Shown: positions 23,324-32,353, counted from the first letter of the stretch. The stretch is 36,157 nucleotides of DNA from Propionibacteriaceae bacterium (GCA_031254155.1 JAIRVA010000060.1:1-36157); one strand, 5' to 3'. Notes: generated from the sequence alone by a model not told the origin. Translations and numbers: made by a program.

Positions 23324-23863
23324 ATGTCTGCTGTTGTCAGTTATCCGTACGCGGGTGTACGAAGCCGTACCATCGCCGCCGTCGTCGCGACCGTCGCCGC
23401 GGTCGCCCTGCCACAGATCCTGCACGTGGCGGGAACCGTGACGGGCGCCGGACCGGCCTTCGCGGCCATGTGGCTGCCCATGTTCCTCCCCGTCATGCTC
23501 GTCGGCCTGCTCGCGGGCCCGCTCGTGGCCGCGCTCGTCGGCGCGGTGGCACCGCTGCTGTCACTCGCGCTGACCGGGATGCCGGCGCTCGGCATGGTAC
23601 CGTTCGTCATGGTCGAGTTGGTTGTCGCCGGTGTCGTCGCGGGCCTTGTCAGCGGCCGGTTGCACCTCGCGCCGGGGACGGTGCTGACCGTCTTCTCCGC
23701 GCCGGTGGCACTGCTGGTGGCGCGGTACGCGGTGGCGCTCTTCACGGGCGGTCTCGCGGGGGCGGGACCGGCGTGGTGGGCCCAGGTCTCCGCCGGCCTG
23801 CCCGGAATCCTGCTCCAAGTGGTCGTGATCGCTCTCACGTTGCGGGTCATCAACCGGCGGTAG
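23324..23863 (+). CDS. ECF-transporter S-component-like membrane protein
   Basis: The protein has 179 residues and is almost entirely hydrophobic, with five or six membrane segments (about 18-36, 46-66, 70-85, 92-110, 117-140 and 150-175). Size, short loops and the small-residue pattern (MLVGLLAGPLVAALVGAVAP, GMVPFVMVELVVAGVVAGLV) fit substrate-binding S components of ECF vitamin/metal importers. No ECF ATPase genes are adjacent, so it would be a group II system. The ligand cannot be told. The start at 23324 has GGAGA upstream. Confidence 0.75.
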   Translation: MSAVVSYPYAGVRSRTIAAVVATVAAVALPQILHVAGTVTGAGPAFAAMWLPMFLPVMLVGLLAGPLVAALVGAVAPLLSLALTGMPALGMVPFVMVELVVAGVVAGLVSGRLHLAPGTVLTVFSAPVALLVARYAVALFTGGLAGAGPAWWAQVSAGLPGILLQVVVIALTLRVINRR

Positions 23864-23900
23864 CACCTCCCTGGCAAGGCCTGTTTTTGCGCGCGTACGC

Positions 23901-23913
23901 TATCGTGGATGGC
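23901..23913 (+). promoter_or_regulatory. -10 for the leaderless LacI gene
   Basis: TATCGT (23901-23906) lies seven bases before the ATG at 23914, with no Shine-Dalgarno. An overlapping TACGCT (23896-23901) is an alternative -10. Confidence 0.4.
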
Positions 23914-24963
23914 ATGGCCAACATAAATGGTTCTCCCAGGATAAATGGTAAGAAACCCCGCTCGCCGCTCGGTTCGACCTCGCTCGCCGAGATCGCGGCC
24001 ATTGCCGGGGTCAGCGAAGCCACCGTCAGCCGCGTGCTCAACCACAAGTACGGCGTCGCGGCCAAGACCCGGGCGCAGGTCGAGGAAGCGTTGCAGACCG
24101 TGGGGTACGAGCGCAGTACGAAGGGCGACATCGTCCTGATCCTGGTCCCGATCCTGGCCGACGCGCTTTTCGCGGCGATGTGCGACGCCGTCGAGAAGGA
24201 ACTCAGCCCCCAGAGCCTGCGGGCCGTGATCTGCCCGGTGTACCCCGGCTCGGTCGCCGAGCTCGACTACGTGGCGGACTTGGCGGACATGGGTGTCGCC
24301 GCGGCCGTTTTCCTCTCGTCGAGCAACACTCTCAAGAACGCCGACCCGGGCCCGCACCACCTGCTGGAGTCCCGCGGCATTCCGTACATGACCGTGAACG
24401 GCGGCTTCGCCGATGCGAACGTGCCGGTCGTGTCGACCGACGACTGGCAGGCGGCCGAACTCGCGGTCGCGCACCTCTATGATCTCGGGCATCGCCGGAT
24501 CGGGCTCATCGCGGGACCGGCGGGCAACATCCCCGCCGACCGTCGCGTGGAGGGCTTCCTGGCTGCGATGGACGCCCGCGACCTCGCCGACGCCGAGGAT
24601 CTCGTCGTCCGCCACCACTTCACCATTGAAGGCGGTCGTCACGCGACTGATGAGCTGTTGTCACTTGGTGTGACGGCCATCGTTGCCTCCAGCGACAACA
24701 TGGCCCTCGGCGCGTACCGCTCCGCCCAGCGTAAGGGCCTGCGCGTGCCCGACGACGTGTCGGTGGTGGGGTACAACGATTCCTACATGCTCGATTTTAC
24801 GGCGCCGGCGTTGACAAGTGTCCGGCAACCCATTGAGCGCATCGCCGGTCTCTGTGCCCGGACGCTGCTGACGATGGTCCAGAACCGACCGGTTCGTACC
24901 ACGGAGATCCTCGTCGAGCCGGAGTTGCGGATCCGGGCGTCGACGTCGCCTCCGCCGGCGTAG
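23914..24963 (+). CDS. LacI/GalR-family transcription regulator
   Basis: The protein has 349 residues. After a 20-residue basic lead comes the LacI HTH and hinge helix (TSLAEIAAIAGVSEATVSRV, then LNH), then a periplasmic-binding-protein-like sensor domain: VILVPILADALFAAMC, HLYDLGHRRIGLIAG, ASSDNMALGAYRSAQRKGLR, DDVSVVGYNDS and TSVRQPIERIAG. It lies directly upstream of, and in the same direction as, the alpha-galactoside importer operon and most likely represses it, sensing a galactoside or galactose. Confidence 0.93.
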   Translation: MANINGSPRINGKKPRSPLGSTSLAEIAAIAGVSEATVSRVLNHKYGVAAKTRAQVEEALQTVGYERSTKGDIVLILVPILADALFAAMCDAVEKELSPQSLRAVICPVYPGSVAELDYVADLADMGVAAAVFLSSSNTLKNADPGPHHLLESRGIPYMTVNGGFADANVPVVSTDDWQAAELAVAHLYDLGHRRIGLIAGPAGNIPADRRVEGFLAAMDARDLADAEDLVVRHHFTIEGGRHATDELLSLGVTAIVASSDNMALGAYRSAQRKGLRVPDDVSVVGYNDSYMLDFTAPALTSVRQPIERIAGLCARTLLTMVQNRPVRTTEILVEPELRIRASTSPPPA

Positions 24964-25060
24964 TTTTGTAAATTTGCAGATATTCGTTGCATGTACTATT
25001 CTCAAGTTGCAATACGGACCTCGGTGCGTCCGGTGCATCCAGAAGAAAGGAATGTAAACG
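24964..25060 (+). promoter_or_regulatory. Promoter/operator region of the alpha-galactoside operon
   Basis: This AT-rich gap holds a good -10 (TACTAT, 24994-24999) and TTGCA three times (24974, 24987 and 25007), one on each side close to the -10. The repeats are probable LacI-type half-sites. AAAGGAA lies 10 nt before the binding-protein start. Confidence 0.5.
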
Positions 25061-26422
25061 ATGAAGTTTCATGGGAATCGAACCCGACGCGCAGTCGCGG
25101 TTTTCACCACCGCCGTACTTGCGGCTAGCACGTTGGCCGCTTGCGGGCAGCAGCCATCCACCCCGGCCAGCCCGACCACTGGCACGGGTGGGGCGGAGTT
25201 GACCGGTACCATCACCGTCTGGTCGTGGACCGCGCCTGCCAAGGGCCTTGAGGCCGCTATCCCCGGCTTCCAGAAGCTCTATCCCGGGGTTGAGGTCGAG
25301 GTCCAGGATGTCGGGAACCCCGCGATCTGGGACAAGATCACGACGAGCATGGCGGCGGGTGGCGCCGGGCTGGCTGACGTGCTCAACATCGGCATTGACT
25401 ACATGGGCAACTACGTCGAAAAGTTCCCCGGCCAGCTCGCGGATCTCTCCGGCTTTGGTCTGGGCGAGTTGGCGGGCGACTTCCCGGCTGGCCCCTGGAA
25501 GTCTGGCCAGGGCGCGAAGGGCGAGGTGTACGGCATTCCGTACGAAGTCAACGCGACCGGCTTCTTCTACCGGACCGACCTCTTTGAGAAGGCCGGGGTC
25601 GACGTGACCACCATCAAGACGTGGGATGACCTGCTCACCGCGGGCAAGACCATCATGGACGCCACTGGCGTACCCCTGTTCGCCCTGGACAAGGCGGCGA
25701 CCGCGGCGGATTCGGCCAACCTCTGGCAACTGCTGACGAACCTGCAGGGCTCGTTCTACTTCGATGCCGCGGGCGACATCACGCTGAACAACGCGGCCGG
25801 GGTCAAGGCGCTGGAGATCATCAAGCAGGCCAATGACCTGGGTATCGTGGCAGACATCCCCGGTTCGTGGGACAACCTGGTCGCCCAGATGAAAGGCGAC
25901 AAGCCCGTCGCGACTTTCACCGCGGGTGGCTGGATGGCCGGACAGCTGACCATTGACGGGTCCGGGATGGCCGGGAAATGGGGGGTCGCCAAGCCCCCGG
26001 CGGTCGCGGCCGGCGGACTGACGGCGGCGATCAACGGCGGTACGTACCTGTCGGTCTCCAACACCAGCCCGAACAAGGCGGCGGCTGCGGCCTTCGTGAA
26101 GTACGCCCTGGGGACTCTCGAGGGCCAGGAGGCGGTCTACGCCGCGGGCGGCATGTTCCCCGGGTACCTGCCGTTCATCACGTCCACGTCCTTCTCGAAG
26201 CCCGTGGACTACTACGGCGGTGCGCGGGTGAACGACATCTTCATCTCGCAACTCGACGAGGACACGCCGGTCGTCAACTACACCAGCGACTACGCCCGCG
26301 CGCTCAAGGCGCTGGACGACGCGCAGACGCAGGTCTTGTTGGAGGGCGCCGACCCGCAGACCGTTCTGGACGCCGCGGCCGAGCTTGTGGCCCAGCAGAC
26401 CGGCCGGACAATCGCTAAGTGA
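25061..26422 (+). CDS. Sugar ABC transporter solute-binding lipoprotein (family 1), alpha-galactoside
   Basis: The protein has 453 residues. A basic N-terminus and hydrophobic stretch end in the lipobox LAAC, with the lipidated Cys at 28. The mature part has the family-1 sugar-binding pattern: GTITVWSWTAPAKGLEAAIP, DKITTSMAAGGAGLADVLNI, VYGIPYEVNATGFFYRTDLF and a C-terminal domain with FVKYALGTLEGQEAVYAAGG. It binds sugar outside the membrane and hands it to the two permeases encoded next. GH36 downstream suggests melibiose, raffinose or related ligands. Its stop overlaps the first permease (GTGA). Confidence 0.92.
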   Translation: MKFHGNRTRRAVAVFTTAVLAASTLAACGQQPSTPASPTTGTGGAELTGTITVWSWTAPAKGLEAAIPGFQKLYPGVEVEVQDVGNPAIWDKITTSMAAGGAGLADVLNIGIDYMGNYVEKFPGQLADLSGFGLGELAGDFPAGPWKSGQGAKGEVYGIPYEVNATGFFYRTDLFEKAGVDVTTIKTWDDLLTAGKTIMDATGVPLFALDKAATAADSANLWQLLTNLQGSFYFDAAGDITLNNAAGVKALEIIKQANDLGIVADIPGSWDNLVAQMKGDKPVATFTAGGWMAGQLTIDGSGMAGKWGVAKPPAVAAGGLTAAINGGTYLSVSNTSPNKAAAAAFVKYALGTLEGQEAVYAAGGMFPGYLPFITSTSFSKPVDYYGGARVNDIFISQLDEDTPVVNYTSDYARALKALDDAQTQVLLEGADPQTVLDAAAELVAQQTGRTIAK

Positions 26423-27375
26423 CAACACCACCAATGACCGTGACCACCACCAAAGGCAGTGTGGACGCAGTCTCCCCGCGGGCACTGCGGGTACCTGATC
26501 GCCGCCGGCGGGCGACGGCCGGGTACCCGCGGTGGACGCCGTACTTGTTCCTGCTCCCGGCCATCCTGTTGTTCGCCGGCTTCACGGTTTACCCGTACGT
26601 CTCCGCGCTCTGGCTCAGCCTGACGACCAACCGCGGCGGCGAGACCACGTTCGCCGGCCTGGCCAACTACGTCCGGCTCCTGCGTGACCCGCTCTTTTAC
26701 ACGGCGCTGAAGAACACCTTCGTCATCCTCATCGTGCAGGTACCGGTCATGCTCGCGCTGGCCGTCCTGCTCGCCGTCGCGTTCAACTCAGTCCTGCTCA
26801 AAGCGCGTGCGCTGTGGCGGACGATCTACTTCGTGCCGATTGTCATGGGTCTTGTCGCGTACGGCATCTTGTTCCGCGCGCTGTTCAGTTCGCAGGACGG
26901 CTTTGTCAACCAGTTGCTCGGCGCGGTCGGCGCCGGCCCGATCCCGTGGCTCGCGAACGGGTTCTGGGCCAAGATGACCATCGTCATCGCGCTGACATGG
27001 CACTATACGGGCCAGAGTGCCATCATCTATCTGGCCCAGCTACAGGCGATCCCGGTCGATCTCTACGAGGCGGCCGCCGCGGACGGGGCCGGGGCGGTGC
27101 AGCGCTTCTGGAACGTCACCTGGCCGGGGCTACGGCCGGCGCTTGTGCTCACGGCCATCCTGTCGACCATCGGTACGCTGCAGCTCTTCGACGAGCCGTT
27201 TGTTCTCACGGGCGGCGGGCCGAACAACGCGACGCTGACGGTCGGCATGTACCTCTACACGAACGGTTTCCGGTACTTCGACTTCGGGTACGCCTCCGCG
27301 ATCGGGTACGCGCTGACGCTCATCATCGGGGCGATCTCACTCATCCAACTCCGCTTGACAAGGGAGAAGCCATGA
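26419..27375 (+). CDS. Sugar ABC transporter permease (MalF/MsmF type)
   Basis: The protein has 318 residues and six membrane segments after a 40-residue basic cytoplasmic lead. The ATPase-contact loop is EAAAADGAGAVQRFWNVTWP. It pairs with the next permease. The GTG start overlaps the binding-protein stop by 4 bp, and its own stop overlaps the next gene by 4 bp, so the operon is tightly coupled. No ATPase is encoded nearby. Confidence 0.93.
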   Translation: MTTPPMTVTTTKGSVDAVSPRALRVPDRRRRATAGYPRWTPYLFLLPAILLFAGFTVYPYVSALWLSLTTNRGGETTFAGLANYVRLLRDPLFYTALKNTFVILIVQVPVMLALAVLLAVAFNSVLLKARALWRTIYFVPIVMGLVAYGILFRALFSSQDGFVNQLLGAVGAGPIPWLANGFWAKMTIVIALTWHYTGQSAIIYLAQLQAIPVDLYEAAAADGAGAVQRFWNVTWPGLRPALVLTAILSTIGTLQLFDEPFVLTGGGPNNATLTVGMYLYTNGFRYFDFGYASAIGYALTLIIGAISLIQLRLTREKP

Positions 27376-28202
27376 CTGGCCAGACTAGCGCGGGGCGCTC
27401 GCTCGTCCTCACGACGGCCATCGCCGCCGGGGCGGTGGTGTTCGCGCTGCCGTTCTACTGGCTCATCATCGCGACGACGTACCCGTCGCGGGACATCTTC
27501 GCCGTACCGCCGCACTTCCTGCCCGGCAACGCCTTCCTCGACAACGTCAGGGGATTGTTCGCCGACACGATGTTCGGCCGGTCGATGCTGAACTCGGTGG
27601 TCGTCGCGGGGACGTACACGCTGCTCGGGCTGGTCGTCTGTACCGCCGCGGGTTACGCGTTCGCCAAGTTCGAGTTTCGCGGCCGGTCGGTGATGTTCGG
27701 CGTGCTCCTCATCACACTCGCGTTGCCTTCGCAGGTCACGCTCGTACCGCTCTTCCGGCTCATGGTGTGGCTCGGCTGGCTCGACACCTACCAGGCGATC
27801 ATCCTGCCCACTCTCGCTCTGCCGTTCGGAGTTTTCCTCATGCGTCAGGCCCTGGGCTCGGTGCCGGACGAACTGCTGCAGGCCGCGCGCGTCGACGGCG
27901 CGGGCGAGTTCCACTTGTTCGCCCGGATCGTCGTGCCCACGGTCCGCCCGGCTCTGGCGGCGCTCGCCATCTTCCTTTTTCTCGCCCAGTGGAACGCCTT
28001 CGTCTATCCGCTGGTCGTGCTGCGGACGCCGGATGCCTACACGGTACCCGTCGCGCTCGCGACGCTGCAGGGCGTGGGTACGACGGACTACGGCCAGCTG
28101 CTCGCCGGTACGCTGCTGTCGATGGTACCGATCCTGATCTTGTTCCTTTTCCTCCAACGTCAGTTCGTGGCCGGTATTCTCGCCGGCGCAGTCAAGCAAT
28201 GA
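27372..28202 (+). CDS. Sugar ABC transporter permease (MalG/MsmG type)
   Basis: The protein has 276 residues. The ATG at 27372 overlaps the previous stop (ATGA); a longer upstream frame lies inside the first permease gene and is rejected. Six membrane segments and the loop QAARVDGAGEFHLFARIVVP mark it as a MalG-type subunit. It ends with FVAGILAGAVKQ, usual for the family. The alpha-galactosidase gene starts 9 nt later. Confidence 0.94.
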   Translation: MTGQTSAGRSLVLTTAIAAGAVVFALPFYWLIIATTYPSRDIFAVPPHFLPGNAFLDNVRGLFADTMFGRSMLNSVVVAGTYTLLGLVVCTAAGYAFAKFEFRGRSVMFGVLLITLALPSQVTLVPLFRLMVWLGWLDTYQAIILPTLALPFGVFLMRQALGSVPDELLQAARVDGAGEFHLFARIVVPTVRPALAALAIFLFLAQWNAFVYPLVVLRTPDAYTVPVALATLQGVGTTDYGQLLAGTLLSMVPILILFLFLQRQFVAGILAGAVKQ

Positions 28203-28211
28203 GGTGGATCT

Positions 28212-29894
28212 GTGCTTCTCGAAGACCATAACATGAGCGCGCCCGCGTGGCAGGAGCTGGGTCGCGGGCTCCGGGTGGGGACGTCCGGCAGTCTGCAGAT
28301 CAAGGGCGTGGAGCGCCGTGGGGCGTTGCTTGTTGCCCGGATCGCCGCCGGGGCTGGGTACATCGTTCTCGAAGCGCCGCTCGGCAACGCCGCCGGGTTC
28401 TGGTATCCCACGTCGCGGCTCGCCCCGGCCCTGCCCGCCGACTGGTGGGGGCGGGAGTCGTTCAGCGCGATCAAGTCGGCCCCCGTGGGCGCGCTCTACG
28501 ACGTGGACAAGACGAGCGGGTTCGCGTTCGCGTTCGACTGTGTCGTCGACGAGGGCGAGCTCGAGTTCGGGGTGTCGGAGGAGGGCCGGGTCTTCGTGGT
28601 CCGGCTGGGTGTGTCGTCCCGCGTGGGCCCGGTCGCCCTGGCGGTCGTGGCGGACGCCCAGCCGTACGAGAGGGCCATCCGTCAGCTCACGGGCTTTCTG
28701 GCCGCCGCGCAACGGCCGGTGTCCCGGGCGGCGACGTGGCCCGTCTACTCGACGTGGTATGCCCATTCACAACGGGTGACCGCCGAGATCATTGAGGCCG
28801 AGGCGCGGATGGCAGTCGAGCTGGGGTGCCGGTCGGTGTTCATTGATGACGGGTGGCAGCAGCACGGGACTGGGCGGTGGTACTCAGGCTGCGGCGACTG
28901 GGTGCCCGACCCGGACAAGTTTCCCGATCTGCGGGCGACGGTTGACCGGCTGCACGGCCGGGGCCTGGACGTTGTCCTCTGGGTCGCGCCGCTCCTGGTG
29001 GGCGAGCGCAGCGAGGCCGGTGCCGCGCTGCTGGCGTACTCACCGGTGTACGTCGATGGTCTGCGGGCGCGCGTGCTCGACCCCCGCCGTCCCGAGGTCC
29101 GGGCCCACGTGGCCGAGACCTGCGCGCGGCTGGTGCGGGACTACGGCGTCGACGGGCTGAAGATCGACTTCCTCAACAACGCCATGGTGTATTCCGGGGG
29201 GGAGGAGAGCGTCGGGCGGGCGATGGTCGAACTGTTGCGGGAGGTGGCCGGCGCGGTCGGACCGGGGACCCTGATCGAGTTCCGCCAGCCCTATGTGTCG
29301 CCGGCGGTCGCAGAGTTCGCGGACGTGATCCGGGCGGGCGACTGTCCGGCGGACGCCGACCAGAACCGCCGGTCAATCGTCAACCTGCGTTTGTTCGCGG
29401 CCGGGCAGGTCGTTCATTCGGACCCGCTCATGTGGGATGCGGCGGCCGGGCCGGAGGCGGCAGCCCGGCAGGTCCTGGGGGCGTTCTTCGGCGTCCCACA
29501 ACTCTCCATGCCACTTGCCAGTCTTCCCGGGGCCCACCGGCGCGTGGTGGCGGAGTTGTTGGCGGAGTGGACGGCGCTCCGGGAGGTCATCCTGGGGGGT
29601 ACGCTGTTCGCGGCCCTGCCCGCCGAAGGCTACCCCGTGGTTGGTGTCCGGCGGGCAGACGAGCTGTGCGTGGCCGCCTACGAGCCCCGGCAACTCGACC
29701 TTGACCTCGCCGGTGTCACCCGGCTGGCGGTCGTGAACGCTACGGCGGAAACGGCGTTGCCGTACGTCCTGCGCGGCGCGGCGGTCCGAGCGAGCCTGCG
29801 GCTGCCGGACGGGGAAACGCGGGATCTCACTCTCGGCGAACGAGGCTTTATCCCCGTCCCGCCCTGGGGCATCGCTCATCTCACCCTTGGTTAG
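28212..29894 (+). CDS. Alpha-galactosidase, glycoside hydrolase family 36
   Basis: The protein has 560 residues, short for the family. The (beta/alpha)8 barrel begins near residue 175 (WPVYSTWYAHSQ). DDGWQQHGTGRW at 212-223 and VVLWVAPLLVG follow; VDGLKIDF carries the probable nucleophile Asp319, and RAGDCPAD the probable acid/base Asp377. It should release galactose from melibiose or raffinose-type sugars. No signal peptide, so it acts in the cytoplasm on imported sugar. GTG 28212 is chosen because GAGGTGG lies 4 nt before it. It ends overlapping the convergent GH65 gene by 4 bp. Confidence 0.9.
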   Translation: MLLEDHNMSAPAWQELGRGLRVGTSGSLQIKGVERRGALLVARIAAGAGYIVLEAPLGNAAGFWYPTSRLAPALPADWWGRESFSAIKSAPVGALYDVDKTSGFAFAFDCVVDEGELEFGVSEEGRVFVVRLGVSSRVGPVALAVVADAQPYERAIRQLTGFLAAAQRPVSRAATWPVYSTWYAHSQRVTAEIIEAEARMAVELGCRSVFIDDGWQQHGTGRWYSGCGDWVPDPDKFPDLRATVDRLHGRGLDVVLWVAPLLVGERSEAGAALLAYSPVYVDGLRARVLDPRRPEVRAHVAETCARLVRDYGVDGLKIDFLNNAMVYSGGEESVGRAMVELLREVAGAVGPGTLIEFRQPYVSPAVAEFADVIRAGDCPADADQNRRSIVNLRLFAAGQVVHSDPLMWDAAAGPEAAARQVLGAFFGVPQLSMPLASLPGAHRRVVAELLAEWTALREVILGGTLFAALPAEGYPVVGVRRADELCVAAYEPRQLDLDLAGVTRLAVVNATAETALPYVLRGAAVRASLRLPDGETRDLTLGERGFIPVPPWGIAHLTLG

Positions 29895-32287
29895 GTTCGC
29901 CCGGCCGTCACCGGACGGCCGCGTACGACCAGCGTCACCGGCGGACCGGAGACAAGGGTTAACGCCACATCATCCGGGGTGATCTCCACCCCAACTACCG
30001 ACCCGGCGAGGCGTAGCGAGAAGGCTAAACGCGCCCAGCCGGGCGGGAGCCCAGGATCGAGGTACCACCCGCTGTAGTCGCGGAAGCCGCCGAAACCCAG
30101 GACGAGCGTGGCCCAGGTCGCCCCGGCGGCCGCGACGTGGACCCCGTCCGTGGTGTTGCCATGGGTGTTGGCGAGATCGGTACCCAGCCCTTGGCGGAAG
30201 TACGACTCGGCGAGGCCGAGGTGTCCCACCCGCGCGGCCATGATGGCCTGGGGCGACAGAGACAGGGTCGAGTCGCCCGTCGTGATGGCATCGTAATAGT
30301 CGAAGTCAGCCCGCATTTGCTCGGGCGTGAAGAGATCCGGGCGGTTGATGAGCGCCAACACCAGGTCGGCCTGTTTGAGGACCTGGTGCCGGTAGATCGT
30401 GAGGGGGTGGAAGTGGAGGAGGAGGGGGTACATCGTGGCCGGGGTGTGCTCGAAATCCCACCGCTCGCGGTGGAGGAATCGCTGGTCCTGGCCGTGGAGG
30501 CCCCGCGCCTCGTCGAACACGATGGTGACCGCCCGCGCCGCCCGTACCCACTCGGCCGGCTCGTCGTCGTGCAGGTCGAGCCGGTCGCGCGCCGCCGCCC
30601 ACGCGGTGTGGTCGTGGTCGCGGAGCCGGGCGAGCCAGCAGGCGGCCGCCTCGAGGTTCGCCGCAGCCATGACGTTGGTGTAGAGGTTGTCGTCAACCAG
30701 GGCCGAGTACTCGTCCGGGCCCGTCACGCCGTGCAGGTGGAAGGCACCGTCGTCGCCGTAAAAGCCCAAGTCAACCCAGAAGCGGGCGGTCTCGGCGAGG
30801 AGGTCGATGCCCTCCGCGGCGAGGTACGCCATGTCACCCGTCGCGGCGAGGTACCGGTTGACGGCATAGGCAATGTCCGCGTTGATGTGGTACTGCGCCG
30901 TCCCGGCCTCGAAGAAGGCCGACGCCTCCCGCCCGTCGATGCCGCGCCAGGGGAACAGCGCCCCGGCGTGATGCAGCTCGGCGGCCCGCTCGCGGGCGCG
31001 GGGGAGGGTGGCGTGGCGGTACGACAAGGCCCGACGGGCGAGACCGGGCTGGGTGTAGGTGAGGACCGGGAGGACCATTGCCTCGGCGTCCCAGAAGGTG
31101 TGCCCGTCGTACCCCCCGCCGGTGAGCCCCTTGGCCGGGAGGCCGCGCCCAGCGGCGCAGGCGGTCGCCTGGAGGGTCTGGAAGAGGTGCCACCGGATAG
31201 CACCCTGCAAGGAGTCCTGGGGCTGGGCGAGGTCCACTTCGACATCCGCCGCCGCCCACCAGTCGGCCAGTACGCGTGCCTGGGCCTGGTACAGAGCCGA
31301 CCATTCGTGCTTGTCGACTGCCGCGATCGCCGCCCGGGCGGTCGCGAGCAGGTCGGCATCGGTGGCGGGGTGGGTGTGGTCATCAAGCAAGGGCCCGTCG
31401 GTGGCGTACGCGACCAGCGCGGTGACCGTCAGCCGCTCACCAGCCGCGAGGTGGGCGCTCACCCGGCGAACCGGGTCATCTCCAGCCATTTCCCCTTGTG
31501 GGAGGGGGAGCCACTTGGTCGGTGGTTCCCGTGGCCCGGGGTCCTGTCCACTTGACCGGGTGAAACAGTAGGTCGGTGGCTCCCGTGTTTCGACCTGGTG
31601 GGCCACGACGCAGGCGGCGCCCAAGCCCGAGTTGGCCGCTCGTACCACCATTTCCAGGGTGTCGCCGGCCGCTCGCCACGTGGTCCGGAGGGCATCGCCC
31701 AGCGCGGTCGACCGCCGGGGGTCGTGGGGACCCGTCGCGACGCCCGTCCGGGGGGCCAGGAGCCAGTGGCCCACCTCGACGTCGGCCGCCTCCGACACCG
31801 TCACCGCGTACTCCAGCAGGGCACAGCCCCGCTCCGCGAGCGACACCAGGCGCGTCGACTCGACCCGTACCGCCGGCGTGGCCGCCTCACCGGCCCACGT
31901 CGCCTCGCGGCGGACGACGCCGGTCCGGAAATCGAGGGTGGTCCGGGCAGTGTCCGGCATCCCGGACTCCCGTCCGTTCACCCGCAGAGTGAACCGGCCG
32001 GGGTAGGGGGCCGGTTGGATTGTCTGCCCGACGCGGGCGAGACCGTAGGCGTCTTCGGGGTACGTGATGGGCCACGTCTCGTAAAAGCCGTTGACATACG
32101 CCTGATCGCCATCAGAATTGCCGTCACCCCGCAGCCCGATGCAGCCGTTGGCGAGGGCGAACAGGGTGTGGTCGGCCGGGGATTCCGGCCCCTGCCTGTC
32201 GAGCGTCCACGGGGTCAGGCGGAGCCGCCCGCCCGCCGCGCCGCTCGTCGTGATCCCCCGTACCCCCCGGTTCGCTGTCGTCGCCAT
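29891..32287 (-). CDS. Glycoside hydrolase family 65 protein (disaccharide phosphorylase-like)
   Basis: The protein has 798 residues from ATG 32287, chosen for GGAAAGGA 4 nt before it; an upstream GTG at 32368 would run through the operator. GH65 landmarks: LANGCIGLRG, YETWPITYPE, GYDGHTFWDAEAM, GVTGPDEYSALVDDN with the catalytic acid Glu526, KQADLVLAL, and GDSTLSLSPQAIMA, which fits the phosphate-binding loop. Most GH65 enzymes phosphorolyse maltose, trehalose, kojibiose or nigerose to beta-glucose 1-phosphate. No beta-phosphoglucomutase gene is beside it. Residues about 235-271 contain a repeat-derived insert. It is divergent from an AglE-like binding-protein gene and probably shares its regulation. 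Confidence 0.9.
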   Translation of the reverse strand: MATTANRGVRGITTSGAAGGRLRLTPWTLDRQGPESPADHTLFALANGCIGLRGDGNSDGDQAYVNGFYETWPITYPEDAYGLARVGQTIQPAPYPGRFTLRVNGRESGMPDTARTTLDFRTGVVRREATWAGEAATPAVRVESTRLVSLAERGCALLEYAVTVSEAADVEVGHWLLAPRTGVATGPHDPRRSTALGDALRTTWRAAGDTLEMVVRAANSGLGAACVVAHQVETREPPTYCFTRSSGQDPGPREPPTKWLPLPQGEMAGDDPVRRVSAHLAAGERLTVTALVAYATDGPLLDDHTHPATDADLLATARAAIAAVDKHEWSALYQAQARVLADWWAAADVEVDLAQPQDSLQGAIRWHLFQTLQATACAAGRGLPAKGLTGGGYDGHTFWDAEAMVLPVLTYTQPGLARRALSYRHATLPRARERAAELHHAGALFPWRGIDGREASAFFEAGTAQYHINADIAYAVNRYLAATGDMAYLAAEGIDLLAETARFWVDLGFYGDDGAFHLHGVTGPDEYSALVDDNLYTNVMAAANLEAAACWLARLRDHDHTAWAAARDRLDLHDDEPAEWVRAARAVTIVFDEARGLHGQDQRFLHRERWDFEHTPATMYPLLLHFHPLTIYRHQVLKQADLVLALINRPDLFTPEQMRADFDYYDAITTGDSTLSLSPQAIMAARVGHLGLAESYFRQGLGTDLANTHGNTTDGVHVAAAGATWATLVLGFGGFRDYSGWYLDPGLPPGWARLAFSLRLAGSVVGVEITPDDVALTLVSGPPVTLVVRGRPVTAGRT
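31482..31590 (-). repeat. REP-like palindromic element, in-frame copy inside GH65 gene
   Basis: On the minus strand it reads GCCACGGGAACCACCGACC, then AGTGGCTCCCCCTCCCACAA and GGGG, the same order as the copies in pmt and at 33824. A second short arm, GGTCGGTGGCTCCCGTG, lies at 31571-31587, a direct repeat of 31517-31533. It encodes the odd peptide with REPPT twice and WLPLPQGEMAG. Confidence 0.55.
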
Positions 32288-32327
32288 GCCATCCTTTCCG
32301 TGGTGACTTCCCGAACTATCTCGAAAT

Positions 32328-32353
32328 GATAACGTTTGCTGCGAACGTTTGCA
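32328..32353. promoter_or_regulatory. Tandem LacI-type operators between GH65 and agl genes
   Basis: TGCGAACGTTTGCA (32340-32353) is a near-perfect palindrome with the central CG typical of LacI-family sites. GATAACGTTTGC (32328-32339) is a second site; the AACGTT cores are 13 bp apart. They lie in the 180-bp divergent gap, so one repressor could control both directions. The LacI gene at 36027 is the best candidate. Confidence 0.65.

Noticed and set aside
24797..26485. Long open frame on the minus strand opposite LacI/binding-protein genes
   Set aside because: It is the mirror of strongly supported genes, has no recognisable domain and shows the Arg/Gly/Asp-rich composition of antisense frames in high-GC DNA.
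27255..28766. Minus-strand open frame of 503 codons opposite permease and galactosidase genes
   Set aside because: Same reason: highly charged, no domain, fully overlapped by genes with clear motifs.
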